Part shown: positions 1-57,411 of the stretch, piece by piece
How positions within the stretch are numbered: position 1 is the stretch's first letter
Layout of the letters: each line of letters starts with the position of its first letter
Source: Glandiceps talaboti
Taxonomy: Eukaryota; Hemichordata; Enteropneusta; Spengelidae
Reading direction: 5' to 3'
Assembly: GCF_964340395.1 (NCBI RefSeq)
Contig: NC_135552.1
Coordinates: 28,843,181-28,907,180, forward strand
DNA: 64,000 bases
Translations under genes and position numbers: made by a program
Notes under the pieces: generated by a model
Database searches by the model: none
What the model saw: only the letters and a program-made list of their open reading frames with translations
What the model was told of the DNA's origin: nothing

Positions 1-1818
1 CCACTAGAGAATTATATCTTTTATGTAGTGACGATTTTCAGCTGAATACTGTCTTTTTGTGGAAATATGTACGAGATTCTTACTACTTGAAGCAAAGCCT
101 TTTACGAATTCTGATTTCAGGGGTAACTTTGTACATTCTTGTATTATATATCCAGTGTGATTTTATCCCAATCTTCTCAATGTTTTTAATATGTATGTGT
201 ACAACACATGGAATACGGAAGTTTATGAATACAAATGACCTTTATACACGAATTTGAATTTGACTGCCACTGTGATGATGACTGACTGATCGACTGTTAC
301 TTATGTGTATGTACACTAACCTTATTTATATTATAAATATGTAGCTGTCTCGGTGTTTACTTCTGTTTGTTCAGTAATGCACGTGATTATCAGTGACAAT
401 GTTCGCCATTTTTGAAATATATAACATTTTGCTAATTTTACACTTCACTCACAGTCACTGTTCACATTTGTGTCAAATATCATGTTTGTACGACTATAAT
501 AAAATAAATCTTTCAACCTTCAAGTTCTAGAGTATTGTTGGATAATTGCATTATATCTGCAGCACTTCCTTGCCGTTTTTAGTAGCGTCCAACAGCAATG
601 TCTTTGCTAATTTTCAGCAAAATATTTGGTTCAACCGGTACGCACATCGTAATAATGTTAGTATGGATGCCAACGAGAAGCCTATTCTACGTTGATGCTG
701 ACCGCCATGTTGTTTACCTTTTCACCTCGCCCCCATAATAGATGTTCACTAACCATTTCGGAAGTCATTTTGGCCTGTTGGAATATCTAATTACACATGG
801 GATATCTCGTGTTTCCGAATACCATAGACAGTTTGTGATAGTTAGATTTTGACCCACGGGGCCAATGAAGGAGCTCGCAGCAAAATTGCAGCAGTCTAGT
901 CGCTTTGCGATTAGTATAGGTGTACTGAATATTTCAACTTTTCAACTTTGTCAACAATAAACGCAGTTAGAACAGCTTTCGTATCGCGGTATCCACGCAG
1001 CTGTTTACAGTTTAATATTAATAGTAACAATGATATTAACCTATGATGGTATTTTCAATTTTTTCAACTGCTTAATGATTGTACAAACTATCGATCAATT
1101 AGTCAATTACTGCTGTTTGCATTACAATGGTGTATAATATTAAATATGATAATAATATGTATTGAGGTCAAAGATACACAGGGTGTTTCGGCATTTAACA
1201 TTTATATAATTATAGCCATTTGAATTTGAAGGCAAATTTTATTAGTTTCCTTCAGCGCTGTTTGTAGCATTTGACAAATGCTTCGAACGTATTTTATTTT
1301 TCAAAATGAGTGTGGCGTGATACCACGCATTCATTTTGACAAGTTGATTTATTCAGACACAGAGCACTGTATCAACATTACCACAATGGTGTAAATATGA
1401 TCATCAGAGTTTGTCCTTCATATCGTCATGGTAATGTCAACTCTACAGTTCAGTGTACTGGGATGAATGTGTAGAGCGGTGCAATTAGTACATTGAAATA
1501 TTAATTTACGTATCATCTGTCACGCTTGCTATCCAGTTGATCTGCAATATTAATGATGGAACTGAAAACCTAAAATGGACATACTGTCATACATCGCTTT
1601 GAGTCATGTCGCTCTTTATATAGAGGCCTTCAGCTTGTACTAGTAGCTGTAGGTTAATGTCAAAGGGCCACGGCAGACATAGTGAAATGTTGATGCAAAT
1701 AGTGCTAGAGGACACTGGGGTCAGCTTTAATAAATATGGCACGTGTGCATGACTGGTTTTACATTTGTTAAATTGAGTTCAGTACTGCATATGTACAACA
1801 TACTCATTTTATATTATG

Positions 1819-1820
<2 letters not shown>
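1..1820. other. No gene recognised; possible 3' end of an upstream gene
   Basis: No coding region is recognisable. Two overlapping AATAAA signals at 498-508 follow AT-rich, UTR-like sequence, so the first ~530 bp could be the 3' UTR of a plus-strand gene lying outside the window. The short open frame at 57-257 has no recognisable features. Confidence 0.3.

Positions 1821-1822
<2 letters not shown>

Positions 1823-1903
<81 letters not shown>
1823..1903. repeat. (AT)n microsatellite, about 80 bp
   Basis: A pure TA dinucleotide run. It sits in otherwise unremarkable intergenic DNA. Confidence 0.97.
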
Positions 1904-1904
<1 letters not shown>

Positions 1905-2034
1905 GCAAAAAATGCAGCCATTGAATTCCAAATAAAGAAAAGACATCTGTTGCCTGATGATACCCTAGTTATGCACAATTTTAGAACCTTTGTTATATTT
2001 TATTTTTATATAATTATGCATGTCCGTGCCTATC

Positions 2035-2160
2035 TGTGTTTGTGTTTGTGTTTGTGTTTGTGTTTGTGTTTGTGTTTGTGTCTGTGTCTGTGTTTGTGTT
2101 TGTGTTTGTGTTTGTGTTTGTGTTTGTGTTTGTGTTTGTGTTTGTGTTTGTGTTTGTGTG
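2035..2160. repeat. (TGTGTT)n hexamer microsatellite
   Basis: About 20 copies of a TGTGTT hexamer with two TGTGTC variants in the middle. The Leu-Cys and Thr-Gln repeat frames it creates on the two strands are not genes. Confidence 0.95.
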
Positions 2161-2469
2161 TACAATACAGCTCTAAATTCGCGTTTTCTCTTCTAGACAA
2201 CAGTATAAGGATTAAGATAGTTTTCCAGATTTTTCCGTAAATTGATTAGTCGCCTCTTGCCAACATCGTCATAGAGTATTGCAAATGCTTGCTCACTGTA
2301 AACTGTTGCCATGTTGTGGAAGCCCCCCCCCCTCCCCCCAAGAATTACAGATTGAGGGGGGGGGGAGTAAAGGTATCACATGTGGGATGAGAAAGTATAG
2401 TTTCCGATATTAAGTGAAGGGTCATTTCAATTACGCCTTCTTTATCTTGTATTCCCCATACGGCTATAA

Positions 2470-2700
2470 CCCTTGTTATTACACCTCGACGTTCTTACAC
2501 AAGCTGTCATTGGTCAGAATCGAATCACATCGTCGCAAACCACAGCCTGTTTTACGGCACCATTCTTAAGGAGCCGTCCCACTGATTTTGATGATGCTCT
2601 CGCCTTCGGCTTGGGCATCATCACAATCTTGGTAAAGAGTGCCAACCCTTGTGATATTGCCCTCGCTGGCACGTGTTATTATTTATCAGATACATACCTG
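2470..2700 (-). mobile_element. Small hairpin element, copy 1
   Basis: The core at 2556-2643 folds back on itself: GATGATGCTC pairs with GGGCATCATC around an apex containing GCC-TTC-GGC. Read on the minus strand, the flank (GGGCAATATCACAA, then TTGGCACTCTTTACCAA) matches the copy at 48376-48520. It has no coding capacity and fits a non-autonomous MITE-like element. Exact ends and target-site duplication were not resolved. Confidence 0.6.
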
Positions 2701-3077
2701 TAGGCACACTCAACACTATTTCACAACTCATCAGATTACAATTGCATATTGTACTGGAGGAAAGAAAGACCAATTAATAACCAGTAACGTGATTTCTGAA
2801 AATAAACCATGCTAAGATATAGTGGTCGATATGACACGTAATGTACCTCTAGTAAAAGCTTTAATTGTTTAGTCCCCTTTCACACCACTCGGTGTTATTA
2901 TTGTTCGCCTTATTGCGTTCGGCTTGGAACTATGTTTTATAGTGTGTTAATATCGTACAACATTCCAAATGTACTTGTGTCCAAATGAGCATATGTTCTC
3001 ATTATTAATCCCATGATTTGATTAACCTTGTTTATCTTAGTCGACACGTGATTAAAAGGAGAGTCTATTTTTTATTT

Positions 3078-3748
3078 TACTACTCCAATGTCTTTCTCCT
3101 CTGACAGTTTTTTTCAGAATATGTTTGTCGTGAACCATCGTGTATGGACCTGTCACTCACATTTGTCCAACCAATTCTCATAGACCGACATTTTCCAGGG
3201 TGAAATTTCAACAATGACTTGTCTGTCCAGTCGAACATATTATCAATATTACTCTGTAACTTGTCAGTCTGTTTCACAAAAATACCTTTGAATACCTTAG
3301 TATCACCTGCAAAAATGTATACTTCAGAGTATGTAATTGTCTCTGGAAGTGCGTTTATATTAACAAAAACTATGGGCTCCAGGACTGAGCCTTGTGGTAT
3401 CTCACTGAGGATATTTTACCACTCTGAATATTCTCCATTAATTACCACTCTTTGTTTTCTATCAGGAAGAAAATCAAATCAATCAATACCGTAATATTTC
3501 AGTTTATCAACAAGTCTATTACGGGGAACCTTATCGAAGGCTTTAGCAAAATCACAATAAATAACATCGATACAGCCTCCCTTGTCCAATATTTCAGTCC
3601 ATTTGTCAATAACTTTAAGTTGTTGCAATACTGAACAGATTATTCGTGCGCTTTCATGTATTCAAACAAGGAATTTCTAATAAGTTTTTTCCATTATTTT
3701 ACAAACTACACGTGTCAAACTTACAGGTCTATAGTTCCCTGCCACTTG
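3078..3748 (-). pseudogene. Broken non-LTR retrotransposon reverse transcriptase (jockey/CR1-like)
   Basis: Read on the minus strand from 3748, the fragment gives GNYRPVSLT, then a CKAFDKVPRNRL segment (RT motif A region), then PQGSVLEPIVF, then VYIFAGDTKVFKG (the FADD box, with the first Asp replaced by Gly), then LQSNIDNMFDWTDKSLLKFH and PGKC. This is the fingers-palm-thumb order of a non-LTR RT. Stops and frame breaks lie around 3440-3660, and a catalytic Asp is lost, so the copy is dead. Its 5' edge abuts the (AT)n run at 3757. The endonuclease domain is absent. Confidence 0.85.
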
Positions 3749-3752
3749 TTTG

Positions 3753-3756
<4 letters not shown>

Positions 3757-3800
<44 letters not shown>
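3757..3800. repeat. (AT)n microsatellite at a retroelement breakpoint
   Basis: A pure AT run between the truncated reverse transcriptase fragment and a GCTCTGCCACT...GAGCACTGT segment. A related segment lies beside the (AT)n at 63474-63538. Confidence 0.95.
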
Positions 3801-3802
<2 letters not shown>

Positions 3803-3869
3803 CGCTCTGCCACTGCGGTATAGAGCACTGTCTTAGCAGATTGATACTCACCGAGTTATATATATATAT

Positions 3870-4366
3870 TGTTGCTATGGGTTCGTTAATGGTATTCTCT
3901 TTCGATATAGCAACTTAACTTCTAGCAGGGAATTAGCTAGCAAGAGGTACTCTCAGAATCACTGCACAGGGACTAGACCAAAATATGACTACAAGATGAT
4001 TTATTGTTCAGCACTGGCTCAAACACCACTTCAACACAGGTTCGGGAGATATAAAATCTACCCAACAAGTCCCAAGCTCCTATCCATCACTCCACCCATC
4101 TCTCTCCATATCTGGTTACAATAGTTATCCTATCTTATAGCCCAGAAAAGGGGCGTTTCTCGATATGCAACGCATATTAATATCACAACTCAATTCTTAT
4201 TCTAAATCTGCATCCGGCGTCGAGACGTTTCAAACATCCGATTGGTTGGGAGTTTACTATATTTACATATGATCACATGATATTCAAATTATCATTGCCA
4301 CGCATCAATGTTCGTTGCCATCTTAACAAATACTTTCTATAACAATATACTAGTATTCTTATGACA
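3870..4366 (-). mobile_element. Possible solo LTR, about 497 bp
   Basis: The segment starts TGTTGCTATGG and ends TTCTTATGACA, so it is bounded by TGT...ACA. On the minus strand it carries GGGCTATAAGATAGG (TATA-like) and, about 210 nt later, an AATAAA, the order of promoter and poly(A) signal in an LTR. No internal retroviral-type coding sequence is next to it and I see no matching target-site duplication (AT-rich on the left, GTCA on the right), so this stays tentative. Confidence 0.3.
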
Positions 4367-4840
4367 GTCAATGCCGACTATGAATGCATACAAATTCTAT
4401 TCCTTTGAAATTGTAATAAGTTTGTTTGACATTTAGCCGACATCGATGTCTCCAGACATCCAGTCTCTTCTTTGAAAGCTAATATAATGGTTCCCTTTGT
4501 TTCAAGCCCAGCACTCTAACTTGAACTTGATACTATAACTAACAAAAGCTATAATAACATTACCGGAGATTAGGTTTTAGATACTTATTGTTCTCGCTAC
4601 TAATAGCATTTTCCATTGTTTCTTCTAATTGTATTCTTTTGTTATTCACGTGTCTTTGTACTTGATTGGAATGTTCCCTTTTGTAGTTATAATTGTGTGT
4701 TGGTTTTGCTAAAGTGCTTGGCCAAAAACAATAGGATCCATTATATCGATACATTTGTACTTCTGTATTAGAATTTCGCCTGTTTCCAAATTTATCAACC
4801 TAAAATCAGTTAATATCTTTTACTATATTTTCATGTATGT

Positions 4841-4844
<4 letters not shown>

Positions 4845-4898
<54 letters not shown>
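4845..4898. repeat. (AT)n microsatellite at the truncated edge of PLE copy 1
   Basis: A pure AT run. The recognisable reading frame of the adjoining Penelope-like copy begins directly after it. Confidence 0.95.
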
Positions 4899-4904
<6 letters not shown>

Positions 4905-5947
4905 CTAAGACATATCATCCGACGAACACATCTTCAATTAACCAGGTAGCCCCACTATACCAAAATGCACTAAAAACCATCGGCTACAAAGAGAACATCG
5001 CGTACACCAGCTAGCACCCCACCACAGAAAAACAAGAAAAACAGAAATAGAAACACCATCTGGTTCAACCCACCATATAGCAAAAACGTAGCCACCAATG
5101 TAGGCAAACGATTCCTCAACCTCAGTAATCGCAAAACATTTCCCAGCAGACAGTTACAAGTTACACAAAATATGCAACAGAAACAATGTCAAAGTCAGTT
5201 ATGTGATAGATAATGAACGAGTTTGGTTGATTATGCGTTATAACACGAGGGGGCGTAGCCCCGAGTGTTTGACGCATAATCAACCAAACGAGTTCATTAT
5301 CTTACTTATCACCACGGCGATAACAATAGAATTTGCATGTATTCCAAGTCTGTCAGGTGGCACTAGTGAAGAGTGGGTTATGGCTTATAATCTACGGCAA
5401 TCCTGTACCCTGATTGGTGGACGGAGTGTAGCCGTGTGATAAAGCTGCATGCCAAACATGGCTACCATAATCAAAGCGCACAACGCCACCATCTCCAACA
5501 GCGAAACTAAACCCAATAAAAAACCATGTGATTGCAGACAGAAGGACACCTGCCCTTTGAACGGCGAACGCCAAACGGAAAACATCATATACCAAGCCAC
5601 CGTCCATGGAAAAAACCAAACAAAAGTATATATCGGTCTAACAGAGAACAACTTCAAACAGAGATACGCCAACCACAAATTGAAACAATCATTCAAACAT
5701 GAAAAACACGAAAACAGCACAAAACTATCAAAGCACATTTGGAAACTAAAAAGAAACAACGAGCCTTTTTCCGTATGCCAAAGCATACACCAATAAAACA
5801 AAACGATGCAACCTGTGTTTAACCGAAAAACTAACCATTATTAAAGCAGACAAAAACTCCACACTAAACAAAAGAACTGAGTTGATATCTAAATACCGAC
5901 ACGAGAATAAGTTTTATTTGCCCAACTTCAATAGATCTATCACCTAA
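4899..5947 (+). pseudogene. Penelope-like retroelement copy 1: thumb/linker and GIY-YIG endonuclease, broken
   Basis: The frame gives DISSDEHIFN, an AL-x-x-IGY segment, [20 protein letters not shown] and KVSY. A 240-bp insertion (5203-5442) then interrupts it, and it resumes SCMPNMATIIKAHN, PCDCRQKDTCPLNGE (Cys-rich linker), IIYQATVHG and KVYIGLTENNFKQRYANHK (GIY-YIG core with the catalytic Arg), and SKHIWKLKRNN. After a frameshift near 5775 the C-terminus continues RCNLCLTEKLTIIKADKN to RSIT and a stop at 5945-5947. RT, linker and C-terminal GIY-YIG is the layout of endonuclease-bearing Penelope-like elements. Further frameshifts lie near 4930-5050. The RT palm is missing (5'-truncated at the AT run). 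Confidence 0.85.
5203..5442. mobile_element. Hairpin MITE inserted in PLE copy 1
   Basis: A 240-bp segment splits the PLE frame exactly between the Tyr and Ser of KVSY|SCMPNM. Its first half is a near-perfect hairpin: GATAATGAACGAGTTTGGTT at 5208 pairs with AACCAAACGAGTTCATTATC ending at 5301, closing over a GGGGGCGTAGCCCC mini-hairpin. The second half has its own weak inverted ends (TCACCACGGC and GCCGTGTGA). There is no coding capacity. The target-site duplication is unclear. Confidence 0.75.
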
Positions 5948-5999
5948 ACTAAACCCGTTAACTAACGGAACATCAAAGCCCGACATGTAACAACATACT

Positions 6000-6115
6000 G
6001 AGTAAGTCATCCCTTCTTAGTCCTGCTTGCATACAGAGTAAGTCATCCCTTCCTAGTCCTGTTTGCATACGGAGTAAGTCGTCCCTTCTTAGTCCTGCTT
6101 GCATACGAAGTAAGC
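6000..6115 (+). repeat. 36-bp minisatellite in the PLE 3' region
   Basis: 3.2 copies of a 36-bp unit starting GAGTAAGTCATCCCTTCTTA, the third with GTCGTC for GTCATC. It lies 52 bp after the PLE stop codon, so it belongs to the element's 3' untranslated region. Confidence 0.9.
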
Positions 6116-6275
6116 AACCCGCCAACACCGACTTGTCCGCACCCAATACCTCACACAATAACAACCAACTTTTAACACCTTCACACACACAGCACAACCC
6201 ACCAACACATAGACAATAGTGATGATATTTCTATTGTCTGCACTCTATATATACAGCGCACCTCGAGAGTAGAAA

Positions 6276-6325
6276 CCAGATGTCTGATGATCGCAATATG
6301 CGTGAAACTCCGAGTTACACCCAAG
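6276..6325 (+). ncRNA. Hammerhead-ribozyme-like motif at the PLE 3' end
   Basis: CTGATGA at 6284-6290 is followed by a potential stem II (CGCA-ATA-TGCG) and GAAA at 6304-6307, then ACTC-C-GAGT, a nearly palindromic short stem III as seen in ribozymes that act as dimers. Known: Penelope-like elements carry type I hammerheads in their terminal repeats. Imperfections: the usual G-C pair beside the core is U-U here, and stem I is weak (about 3 bp). Activity is not certain. Confidence 0.45.
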
Positions 6326-6346
6326 AAAGAGTTCCAGTACTACCAA

Positions 6347-6470
<124 letters not shown>

Positions 6471-7419
6471 ATCACCCAGAAACTTCTAGATGAAGCACTT
6501 GACTTCGCATCAAATTTTACAGATATCAAGAACGAAGAAAAGGAAATAATTATGCATACAAAGAAAACCCTACTTTTCCACGATGATTCACCATGGCACA
6601 AGTCTAACCCGCCCTACCTATTTGATATTACTATGGGCTGCTATGACGGAGCAGAAACTTGCGAACTTATAGGCACCTACTTACTTAGTAAAGTCAAACA
6701 TATGTTTGATAATGAGGTAGGATTATACAGGGATGATGGCCTAGCTGTACTCCGTAACCATTCACCATCGAAAGCCAACAAAGTAGCCAAGCAGCTAACT
6801 TCAGAATTTAAGAAACTCGGCCTTAGAATCACCACCGACCAAGGTATCAAAATTGTCAACTTCCTTGATGTCACTTTCAACTTGCGTGACGAGTCATACC
6901 GACCGTACACAAAACCAAATAACACCACCCACTACGTCAACAAGAAATCAAACCATCCTAAACCCATAATTAAGACCATACCCAGCTCGGTAAACCAACG
7001 ACTATCCAACATTTCCAGTGATGAACAACTATTCGACGCCACTACATCATCCTACCAAGATGCACTCAATGAAGCAGGATATAATCACACCCTCAAATTT
7101 GACCAAACAAGACACACTCAACGCAAGCGGAATCGCAGCCGTAATATAACTTGGTTCAACCCACCTTACAGTAAACACGTTTCAACTAACATCGGTAGAA
7201 AATTTCTCAACCTCATCGACAAGCATTTCCCTATATCCAGTGTACTGCATAAAATCTTCAACCGTAATAATACTAAAGTGAGCTATAGTTGCATGGACAA
7301 CATGGGTAAATTACTCAGCGGTCATAATAAAGCCATACTTTCAAAAGCTAAGCAAACACAACAAAATACCTGTAACTGCAGAAAACCAAAGGAGTGCCCT
7401 CTCGCAGGAAAATGCCTCA
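6471..7419 (+). pseudogene. Penelope-like retroelement copy 2: reverse transcriptase palm to Cys-rich linker
   Basis: One open frame of about 316 codons starts directly after the AT run: [34 protein letters not shown], then GLYRDDGLAVL (the YxDD catalytic box of RT motif C, intact), [71 protein letters not shown] and CNCRKPKECPLAGKCL. Homology stops at about 7419; the open frame runs on to 7601 through unrelated sequence, so the GIY-YIG domain is lost. The N-terminal part of the RT is also missing. Unlike copy 1 this piece has no frameshift, so it may be younger. Confidence 0.88.
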
Positions 7420-9054
7420 TAAAAAGCGTTTTTGCTTTTTTTGATTTAGTAATATTTTTTTCAAGTAGTAGAATAACTCATTTCGGCAATGCCAAATTTA
7501 CGTCGTGTCATACATCGCCGTACGAGGGCGCAAATCACACGCATATCATATCCAACAGATTCCAATATAAATATGGTAACGCAATATCTGTGGAAAAATG
7601 ACATTCTGGAAGTTGTGTATGATTGTACGAAGCTAAAGTGGACAATAATAATAATCTAAAAACGCCTGAAATACCGATGTCAAAACATTATTGTCAGAGT
7701 AATAGGTATTTTGCTTCTTAGATGATTTATACATGAGTATACCTTGATGTCGAAGCGGAGAGTCTTGATTTGATTTAATTTTATATGATGGAATTGCCCT
7801 AGTTATGAACATAACGTTATCATTGACAGCTAGCTTAGATCATATACATGTCAAAACTCATACCACGTGACTATAGAAAATTTATATAGTTGCCTGAGGT
7901 CGGAACCACCCACAAATACCACGAACAGTTTCAAGGCTAAGTTGTAAGGAAATACTTTCATTCTAACAAACCATACAAAATAGGAAATCCTTGCAACTTT
8001 ACCCTTGGGTGAAAAAACAAAACAATAACACCTTCCGATGTATTTTGGGTTTTTATTTTCTTAGCAAATGTGATAAATGTTACATCACAATCTTCAAGTT
8101 TTGGTTATCTCTTTCAAAATTTACACTTTAAACAAGTGAAATTTAAAATACTACAAAACAATAATTGTTGGGTTTTTGAAACTTTGCATTTTTATCAGCA
8201 AAATATCAAAACTGTGTAAGAAAATAAAACCCCAAAATAGATCAGAATGTATTTATTATATGAGAAAAAAATTATGTTGAGTCAATGACGGATAACTAGC
8301 ATTATGTCACGGTGTGGTGGATGCACCAAGAACGACACGTCTCAGAACTTGTAGTTGACCGTACATTATTCTGCGACTGCAACTGCAATTAAACACACAA
8401 CAGTTGCACTAGTTTTGTGTAGCCGTACTGGCCACGTATGCACTTCTGCCTTAACTAGCCTGCCGCGCATACTTATAAGGGAAAGATCATGTGATTAAAG
8501 TTTAATAAAGATATGTAGAAGCAAGGAAGTGATTCGATGTTAGGATTTGAAGATGGATGTTATTGGACGAAGAGAAATTAACAGATGAGTCCGGGTGACA
8601 TGATGAATGTACATAGAATTGTACGGTAAATCACAAAACGATATTAACACAAAACAAAAGGACATCTACACTTTATAAACGAGGCAGACACAGAAGTATA
8701 AGTGGCTTTTATTACGTTTGCAAGATAAATACGTCTGTGACATTTATAATAAACTTAGGTCTTATTTCTTTGGAATAGTGGCGAAGAAAATCAATTTGGC
8801 AAACAATACAGGGATTAGGGATTGTGAAAATTGCTCAAGCTTTCTCATTTCACGCTCTTCTTTTACTTATGCACCATAAATGAAGTATTGTTAAAATTTG
8901 GCAATACAATTTATATTTCGAGTAAAGTTCATTTAAGATCTGATGGTTTTAATTGCAAATGCGGAAGCAGTTGCAAAAGTTACAAGAATATCATAAACTT
9001 ATGTAGCGAAAGAAATACAAATTGAAAGAATTGTATGCAGGTATACGTACAGAT
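7420..9054. other. No gene recognised
   Basis: AT-rich sequence with no coding signal that I can support on either strand. It begins at the broken edge of PLE copy 2. Confidence 0.6.
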
Positions 9055-9159
9055 AGCTCTGGATATATACGGTGCGGGGTTTCGACTCGTCTTCTCCCCT
9101 TCAGACGAGTCGAAACCCCGCACCGTAAGCTTATACTCGTAGTATATGAGTCCAGAGCT
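9055..9159. repeat. Strong hairpin (24-bp perfect stem, 10-nt loop)
   Basis: 9069-9092 (ACGGTGCGGGG...) pairs perfectly with 9103-9126 around the loop TCTCCCCTTC. An outer AGCTCTGGA at 9055-9063 pairs with TCCAGAGCT at 9151-9159. The stem is GC-rich in AT-rich surroundings. Confidence 0.95.
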
Positions 9160-9539
9160 AACGTACAGGTTACATATGACGAATTTCGTCTTCAAGTTGT
9201 GCGTCGATATCCAATACAAAAAGCAGATAAAGATGATCATTATTATATTGTTATTACATATATTATAATTCGTGTGATTTCGTTTGCAACTGTCTGTGAC
9301 TCGAGTCATTACGAGGGTTATTTTATCTCACAACACATGACTGCAATGTGTGGAGCGCCCACAACGATGAATCTTTCACTTTCCCAGTCTATATAAACAT
9401 GAACATGAACAAGGGGATCAATTATTTGGTACTTGTTGCCTAAGGATTTGAAGCCTATATACTGTGTATGCTTCATCTGCTAGAGTATGCATTACTGTTA
9501 TTAATTTCTATAATTTATATTATACTTGCCTTGGGCTGC

Positions 9540-9776
9540 CCGTTGACTAGCAACTCTCATGGATGTATTGGAAGAGATGTAGTTTATCAGTGACGTCACT
9601 ATCAACCTACGACCTATATTCATGAAATTTGCATAAAACCATAGTGACGTAAGGCGGCCATTTTGTATATGCACGGCAGACCGAGTTGGCTAACACACAG
9701 GTGTGAGGCATTCCCCCAGCTACAGTATCTGTTTCTAACGGCTTTTTGATAGGGCAAGGTTTGCTCAAGTCTGAAA
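9540..9776 (+). promoter_or_regulatory. CATIP: Probable CATIP promoter and 5' UTR: X-box-like site, CRE, YY1-like site
   Basis: Seen directly: GTTGAC-T-AGCAAC at 9542-9554, one mismatch from the RFX X-box (GTNRCC, 0-3 nt, RGYAAC); a full CRE TGACGTCA at 9591-9598; a second TGACGTAA at 9645-9652; and GCCATTTT (YY1-core-like) at 9657-9664. Known: RFX factors drive many ciliary genes through X-boxes close to the start site. There is no clear TATA box. The transcription start is not determined; it probably falls between about 9660 and 9770. Confidence 0.55.
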
Positions 9777-56046
<46,270 letters not shown>

Positions 56047-56725
56047 TCCCCTCCCCTTCATCCAACCCCCAAATTTTAATAATACTTTCCAATATCCATG
56101 TTTGATCACAAGCCAGTTTGCAGAGCTTGAATCTCAAGATGACAACCCCTCAGAGAAAATTGTATATCCCATTCCATTCCATGCTGTGCATTGCATGTTC
56201 AGTAATAGACCATACCACTTCAAATAAGGGATGAATGGCTCAGATTGCAGGATGGACACAAAACTTCTGAACACTTGACTCCATGAGTCCAAGAGGTTCC
56301 TCATTATGAGTGTATATACACACAAAAAAAGATGTAAAAGATTTTGTTTGTTTAGATTTTGTAGGTGCATGGATTTGATACAATATCCTCTTAAATTCTG
56401 TAAATCCTTCCTAAAAACAAAGATGGACATTGTTGCCACAACAATTTACTCTTGCTGGTTCACTTGAGTGTATTCACTGTTCTCTTCTTTATAATATACA
56501 TTGTACTTATATTTTAATTACTAATTTTTTTCTTTAACAACTTTAACTGCTGCATCAAGCACTTATTCCAAAATTATGATAACTTTGCTTACTTTTGTTT
56601 GAATGAAAATAGTCTATGATAAGTGATAACTTTGATTCAATTATATTTATGAACTTCATGTAACGTCATGTATAGAGATCATGATTTTCCTCTTTTTTCA
56701 ATAAAGACTATATACTCACAGTACA
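56047..56725 (+). other. CATIP: CATIP 3' UTR with AATAAA at 56700-56705
   Basis: About 680 nt of AT-rich sequence follow the stop codon. A canonical AATAAA at 56700-56705 is followed within 50 nt by GT-rich sequence (GTTGGGTGTTTTT), which makes a plausible cleavage region near 56725. No repeat element is recognised inside, in contrast to the sequence that follows. Confidence 0.7.
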
Positions 56726-57411
56726 ACTAGAAGTTGGGTGTTTTTATTGGAACAACACAGGAAAGTATGGAATACATCCACTTTTTGCTTTCTGAAAGAG
56801 AATTTTACCACTTGGGCATGTCAATACAATAATGATTTGATTTCTCAGCTGATACAATGACTTCCACTCCACACATGCATTACTATAGACACTTGTTCTA
56901 TTTTGACGATGAAGTTTTCGTGTAAGGTCTGAGTTGAACTGATATTTTAAATGTATGTAAAAACAAGAAACTGTTATATCACATGATGTTTAGAAAGGTT
57001 TCTCCCCTTATTTGATAGCTTAGTAACAAGGCCTTTAAGTTGATAGATGTTTTTATATTGGGTGTATTTGGAATGTTAGATTTTGAGGGATTGACCAGCG
57101 CTCACTTGTAAATTACTGACCGGAGAAAATGGTCAAAACAGGATATGGAAAAAAAATACTGATTGAAAAGAAATGAAGTGTTCTTGTTATGTATACATTT
57201 ACTAGAAATTCATGGAGGAAATATTCAGCCATGTCTTGCATTTCAGTCTGGCCATGATGCATGTACATGTGCTCTTGAACTTGAAATGGATTCTCTATTG
57301 TGACACAACTTAGGCATTTGCCAGACAGATTTGTGTGAGAGTGCAGATGAAATTGCGACTAAATATATCAGAGCTGATTTTACATCACATACTGTGATGG
57401 CTGTCCCTTTT

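Noticed and set aside
5385-5801. Long minus-strand open frame with a Phe/Cys-rich, membrane-like sequence
   Set aside because: It is the antisense of the PLE GIY-YIG region and the inserted MITE; the plus strand explains the sequence.
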